64,000 nucleotides of DNA from Chitinophagaceae bacterium (GTDB taxonomy: Bacteria; Bacteroidota; Bacteroidia; Chitinophagales; Chitinophagaceae), in NCBI GenBank assembly GCA_014879565.1, contig JACSRW010000028.1:123962-187961 (forward strand). The letters are read 5' to 3'. Positions 52,662 through 61,435 of the stretch are shown here, piece after piece (within the stretch, counting starts at the first letter, position 1; each line of letters starts with the position of its first letter). The notes under the pieces were generated by a model. That model worked only from the letters and a program-made list of their open reading frames with translations. It made no database searches and had not been told where the DNA came from. A program made the translations under genes and the position numbers.

Positions 52662-54173
52662 ATGAAAAAGATCTTAGTCAAAACAACCCTCTTTGCCGCC
52701 TTGCTGCTTACCCTGGCCGGCTGCAAAAAATGGCTGGAATATGATCCGCGGGAAGATTTCCGGATCACTGAGCTGGATTACCTGGCTTCCGAAAGCGATT
52801 ACCGCACCATGGCGATAAGCGTATATACCCCGATGCAATGGCTGAACCAGGCCGTAGTGGTGGGTGATATCGCTTCCGACAACGCGGTCAGCGGCGGAGA
52901 AAACGCTTCCGACGTATTGTCGCTGCAGCAGATTGACGACTACACACATACTGCCAACAACTCCACGCTTACCGAACTCTGGAAAGCCGCTTATGAAGGC
53001 GTGAACCGCGCCAACTATATGACCCAGTACAAAGCGGCCAATCCCGCCGGTAAAACCGTTGACTTCGCCGGCAAGGAAGCCCTCTACGGAGAAGTGCATT
53101 TCCTGCGGGCCTATTATTATTTCACCCTGGTGAAATTCTTCGGCGATGTACCCCTGTTTGTAGACAAACGCCTCGGTCTGTCTGAGTCAGGTTCACTTGG
53201 CCGCACAGCTGCCGCGGAAGTATATCAGCAGATAGAAACCGACCTTACCGCGGCGATTGCCGCCCTGCCCGCCGTACAGGTGCAGAAAGGACGGATCACC
53301 AAATACGCGGCACAGGCCCTGCTGGGTAAAGTATATCTCTACCAGAAAAAATACAATGAAGCCGCCGCCATGCTGGACAATGTGATTACCGCCAATGCTT
53401 TCAGCCTGGTGAGTGATTATGCCTCCATGTTCCTGGCAACGGGTGAAAACGGCCCCGAATCCGTTTTTGAAATCCAGTATTCCAATACCTCCCCCTATTA
53501 TAACTGGGGCGGATATAACCGTGGCCAGGGCAACTATGCCGTACAGCAATGCGGTATCCGCGGACTGAACGGTTCTGCCGCGATGCCTTATGCACCGGGC
53601 TGGAGCACTAACCTGCCCACGCAGAACCTGGCCAATGCCTATGCCGCCGGTGATCAGCGGAAGAATGCCACTATCCTGGATATTGAGGCGTACAAAGCCG
53701 CCAATCCTTCTTTCAATATCACATACCAGGTGGCTCCGTATAAAAACACCGGTCTCTATAGTCAGAAATACCATCCCCGCAAGGGTGAAACTTCCGGGCA
53801 GCTGGAACTGAACTACCTGAACAACCAGCGCATCATCCGCTATGCCGATGTACTGCTGATGGCGGCGGAAGCCTGGACAAAGGCCACTACGCCGAATGAC
53901 AGCAAGGCACAGGGTTATCTTAACCAGGTACGCCGCCGCGCCTTTGGCGATAATGCCCATGATATCACCGCCACCGGTAATGCGCTCTATCTCGCGATCC
54001 TGGATGAACGCCGGCTGGAACTGGCCATGGAAGGCGATCGTTTCTTTGATCTCGTGCGCACCGGACAGGCCGCCACAAAGATCACCGGCTTTACGGCCGG
54101 CAAACACGAGCTCTTCCCCATTCCCCTGCAGGAAGTGGAGATCTCCGGTCTCAGCCAAAACCCCGGTTATTAA
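52662..54173 (+). CDS. SusD/RagB-like surface glycan-binding lipoprotein (locus 3)
   Basis: A protein of 503 residues from the ATG at 52662; another ATG at 52635 overlaps the susC stop but lacks the signal peptide at its N-terminus. Lipoprotein Cys21 (LTLAGCKKWLEYDPR). Typical SusD features: KKWLEYDP start, GEVHFLRAYYYFTLVKFFGDVPLFVD, GPESVFEIQYS, DERRLELAMEGDRFFDLVRTG, HELFPIPLQEVEISGLSQNPGY. Partner of the preceding SusC. Confidence 0.96.
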   Translation: MKKILVKTTLFAALLLTLAGCKKWLEYDPREDFRITELDYLASESDYRTMAISVYTPMQWLNQAVVVGDIASDNAVSGGENASDVLSLQQIDDYTHTANNSTLTELWKAAYEGVNRANYMTQYKAANPAGKTVDFAGKEALYGEVHFLRAYYYFTLVKFFGDVPLFVDKRLGLSESGSLGRTAAAEVYQQIETDLTAAIAALPAVQVQKGRITKYAAQALLGKVYLYQKKYNEAAAMLDNVITANAFSLVSDYASMFLATGENGPESVFEIQYSNTSPYYNWGGYNRGQGNYAVQQCGIRGLNGSAAMPYAPGWSTNLPTQNLANAYAAGDQRKNATILDIEAYKAANPSFNITYQVAPYKNTGLYSQKYHPRKGETSGQLELNYLNNQRIIRYADVLLMAAEAWTKATTPNDSKAQGYLNQVRRRAFGDNAHDITATGNALYLAILDERRLELAMEGDRFFDLVRTGQAATKITGFTAGKHELFPIPLQEVEISGLSQNPGY

Positions 54174-54197
54174 TCAATCACCCAAAACTGAATTGAC

Positions 54198-56234
54198 ATG
54201 AAAGCATTCAACTATATCGCCGCCCTCCTTCTCCTGCTGGCCTTCGGCACGGGATGTGAGAAAAAAACCTACGAGGATCTTTCCTTCCTGGAAACGGCAG
54301 CGGCCCCCGACCAGCTCGGTGTACTTTTTGAAATTACCCAGGACAATACGGGCCTGGTGACCATCACTCCCAATGGCGCCGGCGCCGTGAAATACGATGT
54401 GTATTACGGCCATGGCGGCAGCACCCCGGTATCCGTACAGGCCGGTAAAAACACCACCCATGTTTACCCGGAAGGGGTCTATAATGTAAAAATCGTGGGG
54501 TATAATGTGACCGGTCAAACCACCGAGATCACCAAACAACTCACTGTTTCCTTCCGGGCTCCCGAAAACCTGGAAGTGACAACGGCAATTGATGCTTCCA
54601 GCAATTTTAAGCTGAATGTATCTGCCACCGCGCTGTATGAAACCAACTTCCGTGTTTTCTTCGGAGATGTGCCCAATGAAGTGGGTACGGTATTCCTGGA
54701 AGGGCAAACCGTCAGCCATACCTATGCCAATGTAGGCACCTATAATGTACGCGTAGTAGCGTACAGCGGCGGCGCCGCCACTACCGAACTGACCCGTCAG
54801 ATCACCATCGTGGATCCCCTGTTGCTCCCGATCACCTTTGAATCCTCCACCATCAATTATGCCTTCACCAATTTTGATGGCGGTAATGTAACGGTGATCA
54901 ATAACCCGGATGCGACCGGACTCAATACCAGCGCAAAAGTGGCCCGGATGATCAAAAATCCCGGTCAGCCCTGGGGAGGCAGTTTTATCACGCTGAGCAG
55001 CCCGATTGATTTTTCCGCAGGTAAAATCTTCCGGATGAAAGTATGGTCACCCCGCGTGGGCGCCAAAGTGCTGCTGAAAGTGGAGAATTCCGCCGATGGT
55101 TCCCAGAACTTTGAAAAGGAAGTGCTCACTACAGTGGCCAATGGCTGGGAAGACATGGTCTTCGATTACCAGTCCATCAATACTGCCAACAGCTATAACC
55201 GCATTGTATTGATTTTTGAACTGGGTACCCCCGGCGACGGTTCGGCCAACTTCACCTTCTACTTCGATGATATCCGGCTGGTGAATTCCCTGCCCTTAAC
55301 CCTGCCGCTTGATTTTGAATCCACCACCACCACGTACGACTGGTTTAATTTTGATGGCGGAAATGTGACTATCGTGAACAACCCCGATGCCAGCGGTCTC
55401 AACACCAGTGCCAAAGTGGGTAAGATGGTGAAAAACGCCGGTCAGCCCTGGGGCGGCAGTTTCCTTACTCTCAGCCTGCCGATGGATTTCTCCAATAAAA
55501 TTTTCCGGATGAAAGTATGGTCACCCCGCGTGGGCGCCAAAGTGCTGCTGAAAGTGGAGAACTCGGCCAACAGCGCGCAGAATTATGAAAAAGAGGTGCT
55601 GACCACGGTTGCCAATGCCTGGGAAGACCTGGTATTTGATTATACCGGCATCAATACCGGCAACAGTTATAACCGGGTGGTGCTGATTTTTGATAATGGT
55701 ACACCGGGCGACGGTTCGGCTAACTTTACCTTCTATTTTGATGATATCCGGCTGGTAAATACCATACCGCTGGCCCTGCCGCTCAATTTTGAATATCCCA
55801 TTACCTACGGGTGGTTTGATTTTGACGGAGGCGCCGTAACCATCATAAACAACCCGGATGCCAGTGGTATCAATACCAGCGCCAAAGTGGGCCGGATGGT
55901 GAAGAATCCCGGACAGCCCTGGGGCGGCAGTTTCCTTACCCTGAGCGGTCCGATTGATTTCTCCGTACTGCGTACATTTAAAATGAAAGTATGGTCACCC
56001 CGTGTGGGCGCCAAAGTGCTCCTGAAAGTGGAGAACTCGGCCAACAGTTCGCAGAATTATGAAAAAGAAGTGCTGACCACAACCGCCAATGCATGGGAAG
56101 AACTGAGTTTTGATTATACCGGTATCAATACGGCCAACAGTTATGACCGTATTGTACTGATCTTCGAACTCGGTACGCCCGGCGACGGTTCGGCCAACTT
56201 CACGTTCTACTTTGATGATATCAAGCTTAACTAA
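54198..56234 (+). CDS. PKD lipoprotein with three tandem carbohydrate-binding-like domains
   Basis: A protein of 678 residues with lipoprotein Cys20 (AFGTGCEKK). Two PKD-like sandwiches (about 45-120 and 125-206, each with Y-N-V-K/R-V and a TTEITKQLT/TTELTRQIT end) precede three tandem domains of about 152 residues (210-362, 369-521, 527-678). Each repeat has FDGGNVTV/I-type, NTSAKVxxM, GQPWGGSF, FRMKVWSPRVGAKVLLKVEN and GDGSANFTFYFDDI motifs, consistent with a galactose-binding-like jelly-roll carbohydrate-binding module. Placement after susCD and before GH16 fits the surface glycan-binding protein of laminarin loci. The ligand, probably beta-1,3-glucan, is inferred. Confidence 0.85.
   Translation: MKAFNYIAALLLLLAFGTGCEKKTYEDLSFLETAAAPDQLGVLFEITQDNTGLVTITPNGAGAVKYDVYYGHGGSTPVSVQAGKNTTHVYPEGVYNVKIVGYNVTGQTTEITKQLTVSFRAPENLEVTTAIDASSNFKLNVSATALYETNFRVFFGDVPNEVGTVFLEGQTVSHTYANVGTYNVRVVAYSGGAATTELTRQITIVDPLLLPITFESSTINYAFTNFDGGNVTVINNPDATGLNTSAKVARMIKNPGQPWGGSFITLSSPIDFSAGKIFRMKVWSPRVGAKVLLKVENSADGSQNFEKEVLTTVANGWEDMVFDYQSINTANSYNRIVLIFELGTPGDGSANFTFYFDDIRLVNSLPLTLPLDFESTTTTYDWFNFDGGNVTIVNNPDASGLNTSAKVGKMVKNAGQPWGGSFLTLSLPMDFSNKIFRMKVWSPRVGAKVLLKVENSANSAQNYEKEVLTTVANAWEDLVFDYTGINTGNSYNRVVLIFDNGTPGDGSANFTFYFDDIRLVNTIPLALPLNFEYPITYGWFDFDGGAVTIINNPDASGINTSAKVGRMVKNPGQPWGGSFLTLSGPIDFSVLRTFKMKVWSPRVGAKVLLKVENSANSSQNYEKEVLTTTANAWEELSFDYTGINTANSYDRIVLIFELGTPGDGSANFTFYFDDIKLN
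54825..56231 (+). repeat. Three-fold intragenic repeat (about 475 bp per unit)
   Basis: Units begin at about 54825, 55302 and 55776. The similarity is visible at DNA level: for example the stretch around GTATGGTCACCCCGCGTGGG recurs near 55041, 55514 and 55989 with only one or two changes. This suggests recent duplication or gene conversion within the gene. Confidence 0.85.
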
Positions 56235-56252
56235 ACATAAAAATCATTCGTC

Positions 56253-57152
56253 ATGATGACCACGATAAACAAACTGACCTTCTTCCTCCTGGCAGCCGTG
56301 CTGGTAGCCGGCGGCTGTAAGAAAGAAGAATATTCCTTCGGGGAAATCAAGACCCCGGCCGACCTTACGCTCACCACGGTGATTGCCGGGGTGGATGTAG
56401 CTAATCCCAACGGAAACGGTACAGGTAAAGTGACTATCACCACTACGGCCAGCAATACGCTGACCTATAATATTGATTTTGGTGACGGGCAGACCCGGGT
56501 GGTGCCCTCCGGTTCGCTGGAATACAAGTACAGCACCCCGGGTACCAACAGTTATACTATTACAGTAAATGCCATTGGTACCGGCGGCGCTATTTCCACC
56601 ATCAGCAAAAGGATCACGGTATTTGTGGCCTTTGAAATTCCGGCCGCGGTACTGAATCCGCTTACCGGTACAGGTTCGAAGATCTGGGTAACCGATAACG
56701 ACGCACCCGGCCATTTCGGTGTGGGCCCCAATACGGAATTCTCTCCCATCTGGTATGCAGCGCCGCCCAATACAAGGGAAGCCTGCGCCTATGATGACGA
56801 GATCACCTTTGCCCGTGATGCCAATAACCGGGTAAGTCTGACCATTGATAATAAAGGCAATTCCTTCTCCATTGGCGCGGCCACCGGGTTTTACGGATTC
56901 AGCGGAGGAGATGGCTGTTACCCGATGAGTACCGGCGGAACCAGGCCACTGGCGTTTATGGATGCCACTTCGGGTTCTTCTCCGGCAGTATCTACCCAGA
57001 TCCAGTTTATGGTGCCGGGTAACGGGATCATTAACTTTGGTACCGGTGGTACGGTGTACGAGATTCTGTCTGTTACAGACAACAGTCTGCACCTGCGCAA
57101 TATCGGCGCGGATGGAAATTCCTGGTATCAGAAATTAAAGCCCAAACCCTGA
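56253..57152 (+). CDS. PKD-domain lipoprotein, probable glycan-binding accessory (locus 3)
   Basis: A protein of 299 residues with lipoprotein Cys22 (LVAGGCKKEEYSFGE). A PKD-like domain covers about 35-130 (YNIDFGDGQTRVVPSGSLEYKYSTPGTNSYTITV). The remaining C-terminal domain (about 145-299) has GSKIWVTDNDAPGHFGVGP, YDDEITFARDANNRV and the ending YEILSVTDNSLHLRNIGADGNSWYQKLKP. This is the pattern of the second lipoprotein in Bacteroidota beta-glucan loci. I do not recognise an enzyme. It lies 18 bp after the triple-module lipoprotein and 3 bp before GH16. Confidence 0.8.
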   Translation: MMTTINKLTFFLLAAVLVAGGCKKEEYSFGEIKTPADLTLTTVIAGVDVANPNGNGTGKVTITTTASNTLTYNIDFGDGQTRVVPSGSLEYKYSTPGTNSYTITVNAIGTGGAISTISKRITVFVAFEIPAAVLNPLTGTGSKIWVTDNDAPGHFGVGPNTEFSPIWYAAPPNTREACAYDDEITFARDANNRVSLTIDNKGNSFSIGAATGFYGFSGGDGCYPMSTGGTRPLAFMDATSGSSPAVSTQIQFMVPGNGIINFGTGGTVYEILSVTDNSLHLRNIGADGNSWYQKLKPKP

Positions 57153-57155
57153 TTT

Positions 57156-58172
57156 ATGCATGCACGCTTATTCCTTTCGTTTCTGTTACCGCTGCTTGTT
57201 TCCTGCGGGAAGGGCGGTGACGGACCCAATAATCCGCCTCCGGCTAACCTGAATGTGTCGGCTGTAGTGAGTACGGATAATAGCGGTAACGTAAGCTTTA
57301 CGGCCACGGCTACGAATGCGGTGACCTATGAGTTCGGATTTGGTAACGGGGTATTTCAGACCGTGCCTACCGGTGTGGTGACGTACAAGTATCCCGCTTC
57401 GGGCACGTATACGGTAAATGTGATTGCGAAGGGAGCGGGGGGGCAGAGCATTTCCAAATCCATTTCGGTCACCGTGAATGTGGCGCTCACCCTGATCTGG
57501 TCGGATGAATTTGACACGCCGGGTGCGCCGGATCCGGCACGCTGGGGTTATGATCTCGGGGCTGGTGGCTGGGGAAATAATGAAGTGCAGTATTATACCA
57601 ACCGGCTCGACAATGCGATGGTCTCCAATGGTACGCTGAAAATTACCCTGCAGAAGGAGAATTACAGCGGCAGTGCCTATACATCAGCCCGTTTGCTGAG
57701 TAAGGGAAAATTTTCCTTCAAGTATGGAAAAGTGGAAGCCCGGGCCAAGCTGCCTGCGGGTGGTGGTACCTGGCCGGCCATCTGGATGCTGGGGGATAAT
57801 ATCAATACGGCGGGATGGCCTGCCTGCGGGGAGATTGACATCATGGAGCATGTGGGCAACCAGCTCAACAAGATATACGGCACGGTGCATTATCCCGGTT
57901 TTTCCGGCGGTAATGCCGTGGGGGGTACTACGATGATCAGTAATGTGACCACGGAATTTCACAAATACGCGGCGGAGTGGAATGGCAGTACGATTAAGTT
58001 CTCGGTGGACGATGTGGTGTTCTTTACATTTAACAATAACAGCAGTCTTCCCTTTAACCAGAACTTTTTCCTGATCCTGAATGTGGCCATGGGCGGCAAT
58101 TTCGGGGGCGCGGTGGATCCCGCCTTTGTATCTGCCAATATGGAGATAGATTATATACGCGTATATCAATAA
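57156..58172 (+). CDS. GH16 laminarinase-type endo-beta-1,3-glucanase with PKD domain
   Basis: A lipoprotein of 338 residues (Cys17 in LLVSCGKGG). PKD-like domain about 30-108, then a GH16 jelly roll from about 112 to the end. Catalytic ExDxxE motif at E226-I-D228-I-M-E231 (PACGEIDIMEHVG), preceded by LPAGGGTWPAIWMLGDN and followed by FHKYAAEWNGSTIKFSVDDV and FFLILNVAMGGNFGG. These match the laminarinase branch of GH16. It probably acts at the cell surface on beta-1,3-glucan before uptake by the neighbouring SusCD. Confidence 0.94.
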   Translation: MHARLFLSFLLPLLVSCGKGGDGPNNPPPANLNVSAVVSTDNSGNVSFTATATNAVTYEFGFGNGVFQTVPTGVVTYKYPASGTYTVNVIAKGAGGQSISKSISVTVNVALTLIWSDEFDTPGAPDPARWGYDLGAGGWGNNEVQYYTNRLDNAMVSNGTLKITLQKENYSGSAYTSARLLSKGKFSFKYGKVEARAKLPAGGGTWPAIWMLGDNINTAGWPACGEIDIMEHVGNQLNKIYGTVHYPGFSGGNAVGGTTMISNVTTEFHKYAAEWNGSTIKFSVDDVVFFTFNNNSSLPFNQNFFLILNVAMGGNFGGAVDPAFVSANMEIDYIRVYQ

Positions 58173-58190
58173 TGGTTTCATAAGCAGCAA

Positions 58191-58275
58191 TGCCTTTCGT
58201 TTCAGAAGGCAATTATTGAGCAGTCAAAAAAAAGCGGATCCCGGATTCCTTTTCAGGTGACCGCCTCCGCTTTTT
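58191..58275 (+). terminator. Hairpins between the two GH16 genes
   Basis: A small hairpin TGCCTT/AAGGCA (58191-58211) is followed by AAAAAGCGGA (58229-58238), which pairs perfectly with TCCGCTTTTT (58266-58275) across a 27-base loop, and then by more T-rich sequence. It would end or reduce transcription before the second GH16 gene. Confidence 0.6.
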
Positions 58276-58294
58276 CTTTAAAAATTCACCGGAT

Positions 58295-59113
58295 ATGAAA
58301 AAGCTAGTATTTGCTATGGCAGTATCTGCCCTGGCCCTGGGATTTATTTCCTGTACTGCAGGGAGTAAAAGCAAAACGCAATTCAGAAAAAAAGTGTGGG
58401 CGGAGGAGTTTAATTACAGTGGTTTGCCCGACAGCAGTAAATGGAGTTATGACCGGGGTACGGGTTGTCCGGATCTCTGCGGCTGGGGCAATAACGAGCT
58501 GCAGTTTTATACCTGGAACCGTACGGAGAATGCCCGGGTGGAGAACGGGAAGCTGATTATTGAGACAAGGAAGGAGGACTTTCAGGGATCAAAATACACG
58601 TCGGCCCGGCTGGTAACCAAACAAAAGGGTGACTGGAAGTACGGGCGGATAGAGATCCGGGCCAAGTTACCGGCCGGCCGGGGTTTATGGCCGGCGATCT
58701 GGATGTTGCCCACCCGGTGGGAATACGGGGGATGGCCCCGCAGCGGTGAGATTGATATCATGGAGAATGTGGGGTACTGGCCGGATTCGGTCATTGCAAC
58801 GGTACATACAGAAGCGTATAACGGCATGAAGGGTACACAGAAAACAAAAGGGATTCATCAACCCGGTATTGCCACAGCGTATCATATTTATTCCATGGAG
58901 TGGACTGAAAACGAGATCAGTTTCTATGTGGATGGAAAAGAAGTGAACCGTTTCAGCAATGACAGGACCGGGGTGGACGCCTGGCCCTTTGACAAGGAAT
59001 TTCACCTGCTGTTGAATATTGCTGTGGGCGGTAACTGGGGCGGTAAGTTCGGGGTGGATGATGCTGTTTTCCCGCAGCGGATGGAAGTGGACTGGGTGCG
59101 GGTGTACCAGTGA
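58295..59113 (+). CDS. GH16 endo-beta-glucanase
   Basis: A lipoprotein of 272 residues (Cys20 in GFISCTAGS), with a single GH16 domain. The catalytic motif is E152-I-D154-I-M-E157 (RSGEIDIMENVG). LPAGRGLWPAIWMLPT, YHIYSMEWTENEISFYVDGKEV and FHLLLNIAVGGNWGGKFG are the usual flanks. It is shorter and more compact than its upstream neighbour (no PKD domain). Laminarinase or mixed-linkage glucanase activity is expected. It may be transcribed partly by read-through from locus 3 and partly alone. Confidence 0.93.
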   Translation: MKKLVFAMAVSALALGFISCTAGSKSKTQFRKKVWAEEFNYSGLPDSSKWSYDRGTGCPDLCGWGNNELQFYTWNRTENARVENGKLIIETRKEDFQGSKYTSARLVTKQKGDWKYGRIEIRAKLPAGRGLWPAIWMLPTRWEYGGWPRSGEIDIMENVGYWPDSVIATVHTEAYNGMKGTQKTKGIHQPGIATAYHIYSMEWTENEISFYVDGKEVNRFSNDRTGVDAWPFDKEFHLLLNIAVGGNWGGKFGVDDAVFPQRMEVDWVRVYQ

Positions 59114-59442
59114 GGGGATATACCAGCATTTCGGGTGGTTTAAATGTCCATTCCCGAGAATATTCTTTCGTTTCAACAGGCCAGCTTTTCGGGAAGCCTA
59201 CACTTGGAAATGCTCTCTGACAGAAAGTACACTTTGTTTTGACGATATACATACAATAGTAAGCAACAGTAAAGCCCTCATTTAATCCGGCTGGCTACCT
59301 TCTTTTTAAAAGTTTGAAGTCCAAGGGTTGCCAGTCTTTCATTTCCATATGTTTTTGCTTTAAAGTAACTAAAGCTCTAACTGACACACGGTTTACAAAA
59401 TTTTCTGAGAGCTTACAAAAAACCCAATTTTGGAGTTTTGAA
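59114..59442. other. Junction between locus 3 and AT-rich island
   Basis: No clear gene. GC content falls across this stretch. On the minus strand a frame from about 59446 down to a stop at 59295-59297 is open and reads like coding sequence (LSENFVNRVSVRALVTLKQK, then KHMEMKDWQPLDFKLLKRR) but has no convincing start of its own. It may be the tail of a decayed mobile-element or toxin-island gene. Confidence 0.35.
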
Positions 59443-59952
59443 TTAACGGTCTCTTTCTAATTTAAAAAACTCTTTGAATCTTATACATTCAATTTGTAGT
59501 TTCTTATCCCACCTAATTACTCTAACTCCATAGATATATTTTTCAGGCAGTTTATTTGCATTTATCTTTTCTTCTGCTCTTATGGCTGTTGTATCCCAAT
59601 TCTGAATAAGTTGGGCTGTATAATCCGTAAAAAGCCTTTGATGGTCAAAAGAAAAACCACTTTTATTATATGTATAATTTAAAACGCCTTTACTGCTCCA
59701 TATTCTCCCCAAATAACCACCGCTTTCGATTTCATAACTTTCAAGGATATACAAAGTGTCAAAGCCATTATGGAGAAAATCTAATTTGCCTTCATGATAA
59801 AGTTTTATTCTCAAGTCTTGGAAAGAAACTCCTGTCCAATTTGTATTTCCAATACATTCTTCCTGTATTTTCTTTGATATATTTACAAAACATTTCGGTG
59901 TGCAAGATAAAATAATAAAAGATGTGAAGACTGTTATTGATATAAATTTCAT
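59443..59952 (-). CDS. Small lipoprotein, candidate immunity protein for the RHS-M91 tip
   Basis: A protein of 169 residues with a lipoprotein signal (TSFIILSCTPKCF, Cys16). No family recognised. It is predicted to be mostly beta/alpha, with WTGVSFQDLRIKLYHEGKLDFL and a basic C-terminus (FKEFFKLERDR). The gene starts 10 bp after the stop of the RHS toxin tip, on the same strand, the standard toxin-then-immunity order, and has the same AT-rich composition. A lipidated immunity protein would act in the envelope. Immunity is inferred from position only. Confidence 0.6.
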   Translation of the reverse strand: MKFISITVFTSFIILSCTPKCFVNISKKIQEECIGNTNWTGVSFQDLRIKLYHEGKLDFLHNGFDTLYILESYEIESGGYLGRIWSSKGVLNYTYNKSGFSFDHQRLFTDYTAQLIQNWDTTAIRAEEKINANKLPEKYIYGVRVIRWDKKLQIECIRFKEFFKLERDR

Positions 59953-59962
59953 AGGGCTACTT

Positions 59963-60907
59963 TTAATAGTTAAATGCGGGGTGCTTTTTCCCTAATTGCT
60001 TATAGTTTGTCATACCGTTAGCATTGTAAAACAAACTTTGTTGTGTGCCCGCTTTGATTAATCTGGTATTTGAGTCACCACTACCACTTGCATCAACACT
60101 ATAAAAAATTCTCAACGGCAACTTATTCTCTGACCTGATTTGATTCTCAATATGCGTAGCGTACAATTCAAAATTTCTGATATTTACAGTGGTACCATTA
60201 GCGTCTGTAACGGTTTGCCAGGTATTTCTATTTATTGTCCCATTCCAAACATCCCGAACATGTGCCATTTCGTGAGCCAACCCAATAAACACTGGTCTTT
60301 TTGTTGAACCTTTAGCATCTGGAGCACTTGTAGTACCGATGGGATTCCATGTTATGTAATCCCCATTAACTACATCTGCTGTATTTGATGAACGTTTTAC
60401 TATTTCGGTACCATTAGGAGAAGTCATTAAATCATTAACCAATGTTTTTCCTACATCTCCGCCTGTTCGTATTTTATCAATTGCAGTTGTGACATCGCCA
60501 ACAAAAGATTCAGAACCTGAATAAATAGCCCCACTTTGATCTAAAAAACCATAAGTTCCGTTTTTATCCTGCCCGTAATAATACTTATCTTCTTTAATAC
60601 TTTGATTACCGCTTGCATCATTAATGTTTCTTTTTATAACAATCCAAATACTATCACCATTAACATCAATGATGCTAATTGGGTTATTTGCCCCGTAATG
60701 ATAGGGGGTTAGCGAATGATATTTATCTGCAAATCTATCCTGTGTAAAAAATTTTCCAATTTGGTTATCGTACATCCTCGCCCCATAATCCAACCACTCC
60801 AACCCACTGCCATCACTGAACTCAGCTTTTTGCTCTTCTTTGCCGTTGTATTTAAATTTATTTTCCGGACTGCCGAAGGCCAGGGCTTTGGAGGAAAGGC
60901 CGGACAT
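59963..60907 (-). CDS. Orphan RHS C-terminal tip with M91-like metallopeptidase toxin
   Basis: A protein of 314 residues from the ATG at 60907. It opens inside the conserved end of an RHS core: upstream in frame the codons spell HYYPFG before a TGA (60932-60934). Then come [34 protein letters not shown] and [17 protein letters not shown]. After this boundary (about residue 84) the variable domain carries H212-E-M-A-H216, a zinc HExxH motif in [17 protein letters not shown], like peptidase M91 effectors. The roughly thousand-residue RHS shell is missing, so this is a displaced toxin cassette. It could be silent, or serve as a donor tip for a full-length RHS gene elsewhere. Confidence 0.85.
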   Translation of the reverse strand: MSGLSSKALAFGSPENKFKYNGKEEQKAEFSDGSGLEWLDYGARMYDNQIGKFFTQDRFADKYHSLTPYHYGANNPISIIDVNGDSIWIVIKRNINDASGNQSIKEDKYYYGQDKNGTYGFLDQSGAIYSGSESFVGDVTTAIDKIRTGGDVGKTLVNDLMTSPNGTEIVKRSSNTADVVNGDYITWNPIGTTSAPDAKGSTKRPVFIGLAHEMAHVRDVWNGTINRNTWQTVTDANGTTVNIRNFELYATHIENQIRSENKLPLRIFYSVDASGSGDSNTRLIKAGTQQSLFYNANGMTNYKQLGKKHPAFNY

Positions 60908-60982
60908 GATTAACCCGAACGGATAATAATGTCAATGAAAGAATTTCAAAGAACTTGATACAGCGAAGAAACGCTATATATG

Positions 60983-61435
60983 TTACAGAAGGTTCTCCAG
61001 ATCATCTTTGTCTTTTGCTCGCCCGGCTTTCCGTTTTGCTATTATCAAATCATTTTTATGGATGGTTCGTATCCGTAATTCCTCGTCGGAAAAAATGACT
61101 GCCCGGTTATATACTTCGTCAAAATTTAGACCTTCAAGGCTGACCATTATGTCAATAGCCACTGGAGGAACCCCAAATGTAAATACATCCCAGACCGGAT
61201 GCGCGAGGAAATTCTCCCTGGTCATATCGAAAACCGGCATTCCAAAAAAAACAAAGGCCTGTTTAATACGCATGTAGTTTTCTTCCGTACGATCCACCCA
61301 TATATCCATATCCCCTGTTGTACGCGGGTAGCCATGTAAAATGACCGAATACCCTCCGACCAGGATATAACGTACTTCAGCCTTGTTCAAGGCCAAAAGA
61401 AACTCCCTGAAATCAGCGTTGAACAGATTACCCAT
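60983..61435 (-). CDS. Nucleotidyltransferase-fold protein (DUF6036/AbiEii-like)
   Basis: A protein of 150 residues. The nucleotidyltransferase signature is present: VGGYSVILHGYPRTTGDMDIWVD (GG-x-S and the two metal-binding Asp in D-x-D) with a third acidic strand in VAIDIMVS. The C-terminus is KNDLIIAKRKAGRAKDKDDLENL, characteristic of the AbiEii/DUF6036 type. Such small NTases are often parts of toxin-antitoxin or abortive-infection modules, or uncharacterised pairs. Its ATG overlaps the stop of the upstream 70-residue gene (TGATG), so the two are translated together. Confidence 0.85.
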   Translation of the reverse strand: MGNLFNADFREFLLALNKAEVRYILVGGYSVILHGYPRTTGDMDIWVDRTEENYMRIKQAFVFFGMPVFDMTRENFLAHPVWDVFTFGVPPVAIDIMVSLEGLNFDEVYNRAVIFSDEELRIRTIHKNDLIIAKRKAGRAKDKDDLENLL

